Shown in pieces: positions 17,516 through 25,709 of a stretch of 64,000 bases of DNA. The first letter of the stretch is position 1, and each line of letters starts with the position of its first letter. The notes beneath the pieces were generated by a model, which saw nothing but the letters and a program-made list of their open reading frames with translations, had not been told where the DNA came from and did no database searches. The position numbers and the translations under genes are program-made. This DNA is from an uncultured Chiayiivirga sp. (lineage in GTDB: Bacteria > Pseudomonadota > Gammaproteobacteria > Xanthomonadales > Xanthomonadaceae), in assembly GCA_934525595.1 (NCBI GenBank), contig CAKSZJ010000017.1:1-64000 (forward strand). Direction: 5' to 3'.

Positions 17516-18379
17516 ATGATGCCCGACTTTCCCGATCTCCCGCGCACCGTATCGGCCCTGATCGGCGCGGGTGCCGCGCGCCTGAGCGGCATGAGCGCGC
17601 GCCGCGAAGCCGAATGGCTGGCCGAATCGGCCCTCGGCGTGGACCGCGCCTGGCTGTTCGCCCATGCCGGCGATGCGGTGCCGGCCGACGCCGGCGCGCG
17701 CTTTGCGGCGCTGCTCGCGCGCCGCGCGCGCGGCGAGCCGCTGGCCTACATCCTGGGCCATGTCGGCTTCTGGACCCTGGACCTCGACGTCACGCCCGAC
17801 ACCCTGATCCCGCGCCCGGAAACCGAGCTTTTGGTGGAAGCCGCGCTCGCTCGCCTGCCCGAAGGCACCGCGCTGCGCGTCGCGGACCTGGGCACGGGCA
17901 GCGGCGCCATCGCCCTCGCGCTGGCGAGCGAGCGCCCGCAGGCCCGCGTGCTGGCGACCGACGCCAGCGCCGCCGCGCTCGACGTGGCCCGCCGCAACGC
18001 CGCGCGCAACGACGTCGGCAACGTCGCATTCCGGCAGGGCGACTGGCTGGCGCCGCTGGCCGGCGAACGCTTCGACCTGATCGTCAGCAATCCGCCCTAC
18101 ATCGCGCTGGACGATCCGCACCTCGCCCGGGGCGACCTGCGCTTCGAACCCGGGACCGCCCTGGCCAGCGGCGTCGACGGCCTGGACGCCCTCCGCACCC
18201 TTGCACGCGACGCGCCGGCGCACCTCGCGCCGGGCGGCTGGCTCCTGCTGGAACATGGCTTCGACCAGGGCGCGCCGGTGCGCGCCCTGCTGCACGACGC
18301 CGGATTCCACCGGATCGAAACCCTGCGCGATCTGGAAGGCCGCGAGCGCGTCACGCTCGGCGGCCTCGCCCCGCCCTGA
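17516..18379 (+). CDS. prmC: Peptide chain release factor N5-glutamine methyltransferase
   Basis: A 287-residue SAM-dependent methyltransferase that methylates the GGQ glutamine of release factors RF1 and RF2. The N-terminal helical domain is followed by a Rossmann fold with the SAM loop [15 protein letters not shown] (about 122-136) and the catalytic NPPY motif ([10 protein letters not shown], about 190-199). [10 protein letters not shown] block before the methyltransferase domain is typical. Two ATG codons stand in tandem (17516 and 17519) with no strong ribosome-binding site, so either may be used. Confidence 0.93.
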   Translation: MMPDFPDLPRTVSALIGAGAARLSGMSARREAEWLAESALGVDRAWLFAHAGDAVPADAGARFAALLARRARGEPLAYILGHVGFWTLDLDVTPDTLIPRPETELLVEAALARLPEGTALRVADLGTGSGAIALALASERPQARVLATDASAAALDVARRNAARNDVGNVAFRQGDWLAPLAGERFDLIVSNPPYIALDDPHLARGDLRFEPGTALASGVDGLDALRTLARDAPAHLAPGGWLLLEHGFDQGAPVRALLHDAGFHRIETLRDLEGRERVTLGGLAPP

Positions 18380-18460
18380 GGCACGCGCCGGCATCGCGAT
18401 CGGCGGCGGTGCCGCTCCGCTGAGCCCGCCCTGCGGCACGGCCGGGCGCGTGCATGCCCT

Positions 18461-19786
18461 TCACCCCTCGAAACCATCGGCAAACAGCGCGTGCGCACTG
18501 CGCTCCAGCGCGCCAACGTCGAGCGCACCGGCCGCGCTGCGCGGAACGCAGGCTGCGCCGCGCAGCGGCTGCAGGGTCGGGGGAAATATCGTGTTCGGCA
18601 CGGCGTAGCCGGGAATCGGCTGCGGAGCGGGGTTGGCGGCATCCAGCAACGGACTGCCTGCCGCCGGCGTGAAGTCGAAGGCGGCGGCGGCAGCGAAGCC
18701 CGCGCTCGCGCCCTGCAGCGTTCCGGACCATTCCGCCGGCAGATAGGTGGCATCGTGCTGCACCCAGTTGTTGCTGCCGCCGATCTGGCGCCCGTGGGTC
18801 CACTGCGCTTCCAGGGTGCGCTCCACCCGCAGGATGCCGCCGTTGGGCGCAGCCAGCACGTTGTTGTGCGCCTCCACGGCCTGGATGCCGTGGAAGATGC
18901 GGAACACGGTGGCGTCGCCTCCGCGGGTGACCGCGATGGTGTTGTTGACGAAGCGCGCCCTGCCGCGGCTTTCGCCGCTTCCGTCGCCGCCCACGCGGAT
19001 CACCGAGCTGAAGTCCGGATTGGAGTGCACGATGACGTTGCCGACCACGTCCTGGTCTTCGCGCACGAGGTCGGTCGTCCACCCGCCCCACTGGGTTGCC
19101 TCGTCCGGGCCGATCAGCTCCAGTTCGTGGTAGACCGCGCCTTCGAACCAGTTGTAGTACACCTCGCTGCGCTCGTGCCTGCTCTTGAGCAGGTTGCCTC
19201 CGGTGCCCGAATGCACGTAGTTGCAGCGCATCCGGAACACCGATCCGGGGTGGACGATTTCGTCGCTCTGGATGTAGAGCGCGTGGCTGCTGGTGGAACT
19301 GCCCGAGGTGCGGATTTCGCTGTATTCCAGCGTGAGGGATCCGGAAAAGGTGTCGGCACTCAGCACGCCGTGGTTCGGGCAGTCGCGGATCAGCAGGTCG
19401 CGCAGGGTGACCTCGTGCGCCACGACGAAAACACAGCGCGAGCTGCCGCCGGTGACCTCGAAACCTTCGAACACCACGTGATCGGAGCGGCGGAACTCGA
19501 TGCTGTTGACGCCACCTGACAGGACCGGACGCTGGCCGTTGGCGCGCAGGCCGCGAATGACCACCGGGTTGCCGGGGCTGCCGCCGTCGGCCTGCGGCAC
19601 GATTACGCCTCCGGCATAGGTCAGGCCACCGTCCACGTCCACGACGTCGCCGCCGCCCAGATCCACGGCGGCAAACAGCGCATTGAGCGTGGTGTGGGGC
19701 CGGGTCGCGCCAACCTGATAGGTGGCGCTCCAGGCGCAGGGTGCGGCGAGCAGCAGGCACAGCGGCAAGGCGCAACGCAGGCGCAT
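18461..19786 (-). CDS. Secreted right-handed beta-helix protein with D-G-F-E tail
   Basis: A 441-residue exported protein. The ATG at 19786 follows a perfect AGGAGG with seven-base spacing. A signal peptide (MRLRCALPLCLLLAAPCAWS, cut after about residue 20) is followed by many short strands of the pectin-lyase-like parallel beta-helix type (VVIRGLRANGQ, VFEGFEVTGGSS, VTLRDLLIRDCPNHG, RARFVNNTIAVT). No catalytic motif of a specific polysaccharide lyase was recognised. The protein ends in ALFADGFEG; a terminal D-G-F-E motif recurs, from memory, in exported proteins of Lysobacterales and may be a sorting tag. Enzyme, adhesin and matrix protein all remain possible. Confidence 0.8.
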   Translation of the reverse strand: MRLRCALPLCLLLAAPCAWSATYQVGATRPHTTLNALFAAVDLGGGDVVDVDGGLTYAGGVIVPQADGGSPGNPVVIRGLRANGQRPVLSGGVNSIEFRRSDHVVFEGFEVTGGSSRCVFVVAHEVTLRDLLIRDCPNHGVLSADTFSGSLTLEYSEIRTSGSSTSSHALYIQSDEIVHPGSVFRMRCNYVHSGTGGNLLKSRHERSEVYYNWFEGAVYHELELIGPDEATQWGGWTTDLVREDQDVVGNVIVHSNPDFSSVIRVGGDGSGESRGRARFVNNTIAVTRGGDATVFRIFHGIQAVEAHNNVLAAPNGGILRVERTLEAQWTHGRQIGGSNNWVQHDATYLPAEWSGTLQGASAGFAAAAAFDFTPAAGSPLLDAANPAPQPIPGYAVPNTIFPPTLQPLRGAACVPRSAAGALDVGALERSAHALFADGFEG

Positions 19787-19844
19787 GGGATGGCCTCCTG
19801 GTGAACACCCACCCACCGCGGCGGCGAAGGCATGGTGCGCGAGT

Positions 19845-20273
19845 TTACGACTCCGGCCGCAGCCAGAGCCAGATGGCCACGGCCAGCATGATCATGCTGC
19901 CCCCGGCCCAGACCCAGAGCGGCGACGGACTGAGCGCCATCAGCAGCGAGCACAGCGCCATCATCACGCTCGCCAGCCATTTGGCGCGCCGGCTGACCGC
20001 GCCGCGGTCCTCCCAGTTGCGGATCATCGGGCCGAACCGGCGGTGTCTTCGCAACCATGCGTGCAGCCTGCGCGAGCCGCGAGCCGCGCAGAACGAGGCC
20101 GCCAGGATGAAGGGCACGGTGGGCAGGCCGGGCAACACGATGCCGAGGAGCCCCAGGGCCAGCGAAAGGCAGGCGAGCGCACCCCAGAACCAGCGCGCCG
20201 CGCCTTCCGCGCGCAGGGCGCGCCGGCGCGTTGGCGCGTTGGCGGCGGACGGGGTGACGGCGGAGCGGTCCAT
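19845..20273 (-). CDS. DUF454 (YbaN) family membrane protein
   Basis: A 142-residue small inner-membrane protein. The family signature G-L-L-G-I-V-L-P-G-L-P-T-V-P-F-I-L-A-A lies near residues 41-59, followed by FCAARGSRRLHAWL and the R-x-x-G-P-x-I-x-x-W stretch (RFGPMIRNWEDRG). Three to four helices are predicted. DUF454/YbaN proteins are widespread and uncharacterised. It starts five bases after the stop of the Ser/Thr kinase gene on the same strand, so it may be co-transcribed with the sigma factor and kinase. Confidence 0.88.
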   Translation of the reverse strand: MDRSAVTPSAANAPTRRRALRAEGAARWFWGALACLSLALGLLGIVLPGLPTVPFILAASFCAARGSRRLHAWLRRHRRFGPMIRNWEDRGAVSRRAKWLASVMMALCSLLMALSPSPLWVWAGGSMIMLAVAIWLWLRPES

Positions 20274-20278
20274 GCGCG

Positions 20279-22477
20279 CTATTGTGCCGCGACGGGCGCC
20301 GTTTGATGCTCGGTCCGATCGCCCTGCAGCGCGATGCGCATGTCTTCATAGGCGGCTTCAAGATCGCCTGCGCCCGCCGCATGGGCAAGGCGCTGCGCAT
20401 TGGCCTGCTCCCACGAGGCAAGGGCATCCTCGATTCGACCCATGCGCCGCAGCATGTCGACTTCCTTGAAGCGCATCACGAAGACGTCGTGGTGCCACGC
20501 GCCCTGGTAATGCTGCAGCACCGGGATGAGCTGCTGCAGCGCGGCCAGTCCGGCGTCCTGCCGGCCGGTGTCGAACAGCAGCAGTGCATACATCAGCTCC
20601 GCCTGGGCCGAGTAGACATGTCTCTGGCCATGCTTGGCACGCGCCGCCTGGCGCAGTTCGTCGACGAGTGCGGTCGCATACCCGGGATCATCGGCAACCG
20701 GGACGCGGTCACACAGCGCGAACAGCGCGACGATCCGCTCGTCACTGTCCGGATAGCGTGCGCGCAGCAGGCCCGCCGCGCGTTCGAGCAAGGCGATGCC
20801 GGCCTGCACGTCGCCGGCGTGGCTCATGGCCATGCCCCGATACTGCCAGACCTGCGCCTGGGTCAGGGACTGATGCGCGCCGTCGGCATCGAGCAGCGCC
20901 TGGGCGCGCTGCAGCGGCGCAATGGCGTCTCCATGCCGGTCATGATTGACGTACACACCCGCCAGCAGCGCCAGTGCCGGCGCGACGCGCGGATCGCCGG
21001 CGCCGAAGGCCGCTTCCGCCTGCTCCACGCGTTCGCGCGCCAGCGTCAGCGAGCGCTCGGGGCGGTCGTTGGCGTCGTAGACCTCCACCAGGGTGGTGTA
21101 GATCTCGTCGCGCACTTCGGGCAGGTGGGACAGCTCGTCCTTGAGCCTGTCGGCGCTGGTATCGAGCATGTCGATCACCCTCTGGTCCAGCACGCCAACG
21201 CCGGCGGCGTTGGTGCGACCGGCATCGAACAGCGTGACCAGGTAATCCTTCACCGCCATGGCGCGCCGGGTCTCCCGCTGCGCGACGGCGGTCTGCTGCA
21301 GGCTGATGGCAAGCCCGACAGCCAGCGCCAATACCGCCACGAGCATCGCCGTGCTGGCCAGGCGATTGCGCTGCACCCACTTTGATATCCGGTACAGCTC
21401 GCCGTCCGGGCGCGCGGTGACCGGCCAGCCCGCAAGATAGCGTTCGATGTCGTCGGCAAGGAGATCCGCGCTGCCGTAGCGCCGCGCCGGATCCTCCGCC
21501 AACGCGCGCGAGGCGATGGCATCGAGATCGCCACGCACCTGCGCCGCGGGAAACGGCAGCGTGTGATGACCTGCCTGCATCGCGTCCGAAGGCCGCGTGG
21601 TTTTCTCGTCGCCCGTGTGCACGCTGCTGTAGCGCCTGCCGGTGAGCAGCTCGAAAAGGATCGCACCCAGCGCATACACATCGGTTGCGGTGCTGACGAC
21701 CGCGCCGCTGATCTGCTCGGGTGCGGCATAGGCCGGGCTGATGAAGCGCTGCATGGTGCGGGTGGCGGTTCCCTCTTCGCCATAAAGGATCCGCCCGATG
21801 CCGAAATCCAGCAGGCACGGCGTGCCATCCGATTCCACCAGCACGTTGCCGGGCTTGATGTCCTGGTGCAGCACCAGCTGGCGGTGCGCATAGGCCACGG
21901 TGCGGCAGAGCGAGACAAAAAGCTGCAGGCGTCTGCGCAGCGTCGGGGCACCTTCCAGCCAGCGCTCCAGCGCGACGCCTTGGACATGGCGCATGGCCAG
22001 CCACGGGCGACCCTGCGCATCGATGCCGCCATCGATCAGGTAGGCGATCTGTGCATGCTGCAGGCGCGCCAGGAGTTCGCGCTCGCGCTGGAAGATGCGC
22101 AGCACGGCGGCACTGTCCATGCCCGGCTTGATGGTCTTGATGGCGGCCGTCTGTTCGAAGGCGCCGTCGGCGCGTTCGGCCAGCCACACGCTGCCCATGC
22201 CGCCCTCGCCGATCTGGCTTACCAGGCGCCAGGGGCCGAGGCGCTCGCCGACGCGGTCCACGAGTGCCGACCCGTCCGCATCGCCCAGAAGGCACGCCGC
22301 GACCTGCCCGACGTCGCAGTCGAGCAGTGCGTCGCCCTCCCCGTCCAGCGCGATCAGGCGATGCAGACGCTCGCGCCGCGTCGCATCATCGGCGCAGTGG
22401 CGGTCGATGAAGGCGCTGCGCTCGCCGGGCTGCAGCTCCAGCACCTGGCGCAGCAGTTGGATATCCGCACCGCTCAT
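20279..22477 (-). CDS. Ser/Thr protein kinase with membrane segment and TPR-like C-terminus
   Basis: A 732-residue Hanks-type kinase. After a short N-terminal region with an acidic helical segment come the P-loop IGEGGMGSVW, the lysine in TAAIKTIK, the catalytic loop VLHQDIKPGNVLV, the DFG motif LLDFGIGRI and the APE-type YAAPEQISG. The catalytic loop has His-Gln-Asp instead of His-Arg-Asp (a non-RD kinase); the catalytic Asp is kept. One transmembrane helix (STAMLVAVLALAVGLAISL) leads to helical repeats of the tetratricopeptide kind. The start overlaps the ECF sigma factor stop by four bases, so the sigma factor is a likely partner or substrate. Confidence 0.92.
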   Translation of the reverse strand: MSGADIQLLRQVLELQPGERSAFIDRHCADDATRRERLHRLIALDGEGDALLDCDVGQVAACLLGDADGSALVDRVGERLGPWRLVSQIGEGGMGSVWLAERADGAFEQTAAIKTIKPGMDSAAVLRIFQRERELLARLQHAQIAYLIDGGIDAQGRPWLAMRHVQGVALERWLEGAPTLRRRLQLFVSLCRTVAYAHRQLVLHQDIKPGNVLVESDGTPCLLDFGIGRILYGEEGTATRTMQRFISPAYAAPEQISGAVVSTATDVYALGAILFELLTGRRYSSVHTGDEKTTRPSDAMQAGHHTLPFPAAQVRGDLDAIASRALAEDPARRYGSADLLADDIERYLAGWPVTARPDGELYRISKWVQRNRLASTAMLVAVLALAVGLAISLQQTAVAQRETRRAMAVKDYLVTLFDAGRTNAAGVGVLDQRVIDMLDTSADRLKDELSHLPEVRDEIYTTLVEVYDANDRPERSLTLARERVEQAEAAFGAGDPRVAPALALLAGVYVNHDRHGDAIAPLQRAQALLDADGAHQSLTQAQVWQYRGMAMSHAGDVQAGIALLERAAGLLRARYPDSDERIVALFALCDRVPVADDPGYATALVDELRQAARAKHGQRHVYSAQAELMYALLLFDTGRQDAGLAALQQLIPVLQHYQGAWHHDVFVMRFKEVDMLRRMGRIEDALASWEQANAQRLAHAAGAGDLEAAYEDMRIALQGDRTEHQTAPVAAQ

Positions 22478-23109
22478 GCGCCATCCGCCATGTGCAGCCG
22501 CAAGAGCGCACGCGCGGCGCGCCAGTCGCGCGCCACGGTGCGCGACGACAGGCCCAGAAGCTCCGCGATTTCGGCAAATCCAAGCCCGGCGAAGAAGTGC
22601 AGCTCCACCACCTGCGCCAGGCGCTCGTCCTCCTCGGCCAGCGCGCGCAGCGCCACATCCAGCGCCAGCACATCGGGCGAAAGCGCGCGGTCGGTGGCGG
22701 CCATCGGTTCGGCCGAACCCAGGGTCAGGCAACGCTGTTCACCGCCGCGCTTGAGCGCCCGGCCGTCGCGCACCGCATTGAGCAGCACCTGGCGCATGGC
22801 GGACGCGGCAATCGCGTAGAAATGCGTGCGATCCTGCGGCGCCAGGCGATTGCCGGCCAGCTTGAGATAGGTTTCGTGCACCAGGCCCGTGGTGGAAAGC
22901 GTCGCACTGGTACCGCGGCGCAAGAGGCGCCGCGCACGCTGCCGCAGCTCGTCATACACGGTGGCAAACAGCGCATCGCGCGCCGCCGCATCGCCGGCGG
23001 CGCAGCGACGGATCAGTTCGACCGTGCGGGTGTCCGCATTGCTCAGACTGCTCACCTTGATTGCCAGCGCGCCGGGGGCGACCTGTGCCAGGTCATGACT
23101 GGACTGCAA
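22474..23109 (-). CDS. ECF-type RNA polymerase sigma factor, kinase-associated
   Basis: A sigma-70 family factor of about 211 residues. Region 2 is visible in RCAAGDAAARDALFATVYDE and the TGLVHETYLKL stretch. Region 4 is visible in VELHFFAGLGFAEIAELLGL and the recognition helix SSRTVARDWRAAR. It fits the ECF group (TIGR02999 / ECF43-like) that is regularly encoded beside Ser/Thr kinases, where phosphorylation rather than an anti-sigma factor is proposed to control activity. No anti-sigma gene is present. The start is uncertain: a TTG at 23109 gives the full frame and a GTG at 23055 is an alternative; neither has a clear ribosome-binding site. Confidence 0.85.
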   Translation of the reverse strand: MQSSHDLAQVAPGALAIKVSSLSNADTRTVELIRRCAAGDAAARDALFATVYDELRQRARRLLRRGTSATLSTTGLVHETYLKLAGNRLAPQDRTHFYAIAASAMRQVLLNAVRDGRALKRGGEQRCLTLGSAEPMAATDRALSPDVLALDVALRALAEEDERLAQVVELHFFAGLGFAEIAELLGLSSRTVARDWRAARALLRLHMADGA

Positions 23110-23151
23110 TCATGACGCCGCGCGAGGGTGCCGACAAACGGCAGGCGGCAA

Positions 23152-23880
23152 TCAGCCCGAGAGCGCCGCCTGCTGCGCCGCGAGCAGTTCGCGCACGCCC
23201 GTTTCGCCCAGTGCCAGCAGCGCGTCCAGTTCGTCGCGCCGGAAGGCGTGGCCTTCGGCCGTGCCCTGCAGCTCGATGAAGCCGCCGCCGTCGTTCATCA
23301 CCAGGTTCATGTCGGTGTCGCAGTCCGAATCCTCGGCGTAGTCAAGGTCGAGCACCGGTACGCCGCGGTAGACACCCACCGACACCGCCGCGACGGCGCC
23401 GAAGATCGGCGAACGCGCGATCTCGCGCTTGGCCAGCAGCCAGCTCGCCGCGTCGTGCAGCGCGACGTATGCGCCTGTGATGGCGGCGGTACGGGTGCCA
23501 CCGTCGGCCTGCAGCACGTCGCAATCGAGGGTGATGGTGCGTTCGCCCAGCAGGCGCCGATCCACGCAGGCGCGCAGCGCGCGACCGATCAGGCGCTGGA
23601 TTTCGAGGGTGCGCCCGCCCTGCTTGCCGCGCGCGGCTTCGCGGTCGTTGCGGGTGTGGGTGGAGCGCGGCAGCATTCCGTACTCGGCCGTCACCCAGCC
23701 CTCGCCCTTGCCGCGCAGGAACGGCGGCACGCGCGCTTCCACACTGGCGGTACACAGCACCTGGGTGTCGCCGAAGCAGACCAGCACTGAGCCTTCGGCG
23801 TGGCGGGTGTAGTTTCGCTGGATGCGGATCGGACGCAGCTGGTCGGGCGCGCGGCCGCTCGGGCGGGAAAACGAAGTCAT
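23152..23880 (-). CDS. rph: Ribonuclease PH
   Basis: A 242-residue phosphorolytic 3'-5' exoribonuclease that trims tRNA 3' ends. Family blocks are [13 protein letters not shown] at the start, [37 protein letters not shown], the phosphate-binding [17 protein letters not shown] and [15 protein letters not shown]. Its length equals that of typical RNase PH. The ATG at 23880 starts the conserved region. In many gammaproteobacteria rph lies next to yicC; here a DUF2799 lipoprotein gene separates the two. Confidence 0.97.
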   Translation of the reverse strand: MTSFSRPSGRAPDQLRPIRIQRNYTRHAEGSVLVCFGDTQVLCTASVEARVPPFLRGKGEGWVTAEYGMLPRSTHTRNDREAARGKQGGRTLEIQRLIGRALRACVDRRLLGERTITLDCDVLQADGGTRTAAITGAYVALHDAASWLLAKREIARSPIFGAVAAVSVGVYRGVPVLDLDYAEDSDCDTDMNLVMNDGGGFIELQGTAEGHAFRRDELDALLALGETGVRELLAAQQAALSG

Positions 23881-23940
23881 GGAGAAGGCCCGTGGAAAAG
23901 CGGCCACCTTACCATCCGGAACTCGCTGCGTTGGTGCCGC

Positions 23941-24519
23941 TCACCACACGTTTCCGAAGCCGCGTCGCCGCGCGCGCTCGAGCAGGCCGTCGCGGTCGCG
24001 TTCGCGCCGGTCGCGGTCGCTCTTGAGATAGCGCAGGCGGCGTTCGGCGGCGTCGCGCGCCTCCTCGGACAGGTCATCCGCGCGAAGCTCCTTGCGGATC
24101 GCCTCGATTTCCTTTTCCAGCTCGGCCAGCTCCTGGTCGATCGCGCGCACGTCGCTGCCCAGGTCGTAGGCCGGCATGAATTCCGCCTCGGACGGCGGCG
24201 GGCACTGCCGGTAATAGGCGCTGCCGGCACGCCCCATCTCGAAGCCGCGCTCCGGCGTGCAGAAGCTCGCCAGGCCGTGCCGGTAGCCCTCGTCGTAGGC
24301 GTGCGCATCGACCCCGATGCCGTGCTTGCCGCAGGCCGCGGTGTGCTGGCGAATGCGGTCGGGGGTGCGGCCCTGGTAGGCGTCGTTGGAGGCGATGGCG
24401 AACCAGTCGCCGCGCACGCATTCCGATTCGCTGAGGCTGGCGCAGCCGCCCAGCGCCAGCAGCGCGACGGCCGCAGCGACGCGATACCGCGACGCGCGTT
24501 TCGTTGACGGTGTATTCAT
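23941..24519 (-). CDS. DUF2799 lipoprotein
   Basis: A 192-residue exported protein. The signal sequence ends in the lipobox LALGGCAS (Cys at about residue 26), so it should be lipid-anchored. The conserved part has a W-F-A-I-A-S-x-D-A-Y-Q-G block, HGIGVDAHAYDEGYRHGL and CTPERGFEMGRAGSAYYRQC, which identify the DUF2799 family. The last 70 residues are a highly charged coiled coil (ELAELEKEIEAIRKELRADD). Function is unknown; an envelope role is inferred from the lipidation. Confidence 0.85.
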   Translation of the reverse strand: MNTPSTKRASRYRVAAAVALLALGGCASLSESECVRGDWFAIASNDAYQGRTPDRIRQHTAACGKHGIGVDAHAYDEGYRHGLASFCTPERGFEMGRAGSAYYRQCPPPSEAEFMPAYDLGSDVRAIDQELAELEKEIEAIRKELRADDLSEEARDAAERRLRYLKSDRDRRERDRDGLLERARRRGFGNVW

Positions 24520-24666
24520 GGCTTCGCCCCTTCATCCGTGATGCATCGCGACGCCAGGTCGGCGGCGCGGGCCGCCATGCTGCCAGAATGCGGCACGTCA
24601 TGGCGATGCGTCACGGCATGCCCGACAATGACGCACCTTCGCGCCTTGCATACATGGAGACACCGC

Positions 24667-25533
24667 ATGATCCGCAGCATGACCGCCTTCGCCTCGGCCG
24701 AACGCCAGACGCCCTGGGGCACGCTGGGCTGCGAGCTGCGCGCGGTGAACCACCGCTACCTCGAGCTTTCGGTACGCGCGCCCGAGGAGCTGCGCGCGCT
24801 GGAGCCGGCGCTGCGCGAGCGCATCGGCGCGAAGGTCCAGCGCGGCAAGCTGGAACTGGGCCTGCGGCTGCGCGCCGCGCCCGATGTCGCCAGCGCCACG
24901 CTGCGCCTCAACGAGCCGCTGCTCGATCAGCTTGCCGAGGCGGCGCGAACCTTCGGCCCGCGCTTTCCCGGTCTCACCGTCGATTTCGCGGCGCTGCTGT
25001 CCCTGCCGGGCGTAGTGCAGCAGGACGGCATCGACAGCGCCGGCCTTCAGGGCGAGGCGTTGAGCCTGGCCGAAGAAACCCTTGCCGAATTCCTCCGCGC
25101 CCGCGAGCGCGAGGGCGAGAAACTTGCCGACACCCTGCGCGAGCGCCTTGCCGGCATCGAAGCCGCCTGCGCCCAGGTCCGCCAGTGGCTGCCGGAAATC
25201 CGCGCCGGCCTGCGCGCGCGCCTGGAAGCGCGCTTCGCCGAACTGGCGCCGACGCTCGATCCCGGCCGTCTGGAGCAGGAATTCATGCTCTGGCTGCAGA
25301 AGCTCGACGTGGACGAGGAACTCGACCGCCTCGCCACCCACGTCGCCGAAGCCCGCCGCGTGCTCGGCCTGCGCGAGGCCGTGGGCCGGCGCCTCGACTT
25401 CCTCATGCAGGAGTTCAACCGCGAGGCCAACACCCTCGGCTCCAAATCCATCGACGCCCGCACCAGCCAGGTGGCGGTGGAGCTGAAGGTGCTGATCGAG
25501 CAGATGCGCGAGCAGGTGCAGAATTTGGAGTGA
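24667..25533 (+). CDS. yicC: YicC family endoribonuclease
   Basis: A 288-residue protein starting MIRSMTAFASAERQT, the conserved YicC start. E. coli YicC and relatives are RNA endonucleases implicated in small-RNA turnover. Typical blocks are LRAVNHRYLELS, LPGVVQ near residue 117 and the C-terminal signature GRRLDFLMQEFNREANTLGS followed by VELKVLIEQMREQVQN. The end is intact although an integrative element begins immediately downstream. The last 20 bases resemble a sequence at the element's far end, so the gene's 3' end may be the attachment site. yicC is often followed by gmk, which is not found here. Confidence 0.95.
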   Translation: MIRSMTAFASAERQTPWGTLGCELRAVNHRYLELSVRAPEELRALEPALRERIGAKVQRGKLELGLRLRAAPDVASATLRLNEPLLDQLAEAARTFGPRFPGLTVDFAALLSLPGVVQQDGIDSAGLQGEALSLAEETLAEFLRAREREGEKLADTLRERLAGIEAACAQVRQWLPEIRAGLRARLEARFAELAPTLDPGRLEQEFMLWLQKLDVDEELDRLATHVAEARRVLGLREAVGRRLDFLMQEFNREANTLGSKSIDARTSQVAVELKVLIEQMREQVQNLE

Positions 25534-25534
25534 C
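25513..25534. other. Candidate attL core at the yicC 3' end
   Basis: CAGGTGCA (25513-25520) and TGGAGTGAC (25526-25534) recur in the same order at 43994-44001 and 44005-44013. The spacers differ (AGAATT-type here, shorter at the right). Only the 9-bp block could be the exact crossover. The yicC stop codon lies inside it. Confidence 0.45.
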
Positions 25535-25572
25535 GTTCCGGCGCGTTCCACCACTTCCCGCCATCCTCCCGA

Positions 25573-25600
25573 GAAGCCCGCCATTGGCGGGTTTCTTCGT
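25573..25600 (+). terminator. Terminator downstream of yicC
   Basis: GAAGCCCGCC and GGCGGGTTTC form a ten-pair stem (one G-T pair) with a three-base loop, followed by a T-rich tail (TTCGTTTC). It lies 40 bases after the yicC stop, and so would lie inside the element by the proposed attachment core. Confidence 0.75.
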
Positions 25601-25642
25601 TTCATACCGTTGCAAGCCGTCCCACGGCATCGCATGATGCGC

Positions 25643-25695
25643 GTGTACCCGTAACGTGTACCCGGAGCAACTCTGTGGCGATTTTCCGGGTACAC
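25643..25695. promoter_or_regulatory. GTGTACCC repeats upstream of the integrase (arm-type sites)
   Basis: GTGTACCC occurs at 25643-25650 and 25656-25663 in direct orientation 13 bases apart, and inverted (GGGTACAC) at 25688-25695, 15 bases before the integrase ATG. Similar motifs lie at the other end of the element (43912-43931). Integrase arm binding, with the inverted copy positioned for autoregulation, is the simplest reading. Confidence 0.55.
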
Positions 25696-25709
25696 ACAAG
25701 GAGAGACGC

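Noticed and set aside
25534..25709. tRNA-type attachment site for the integrase
   Set aside because: No tRNA end is present beside the integrase; the best shared sequence is in the yicC 3' end.
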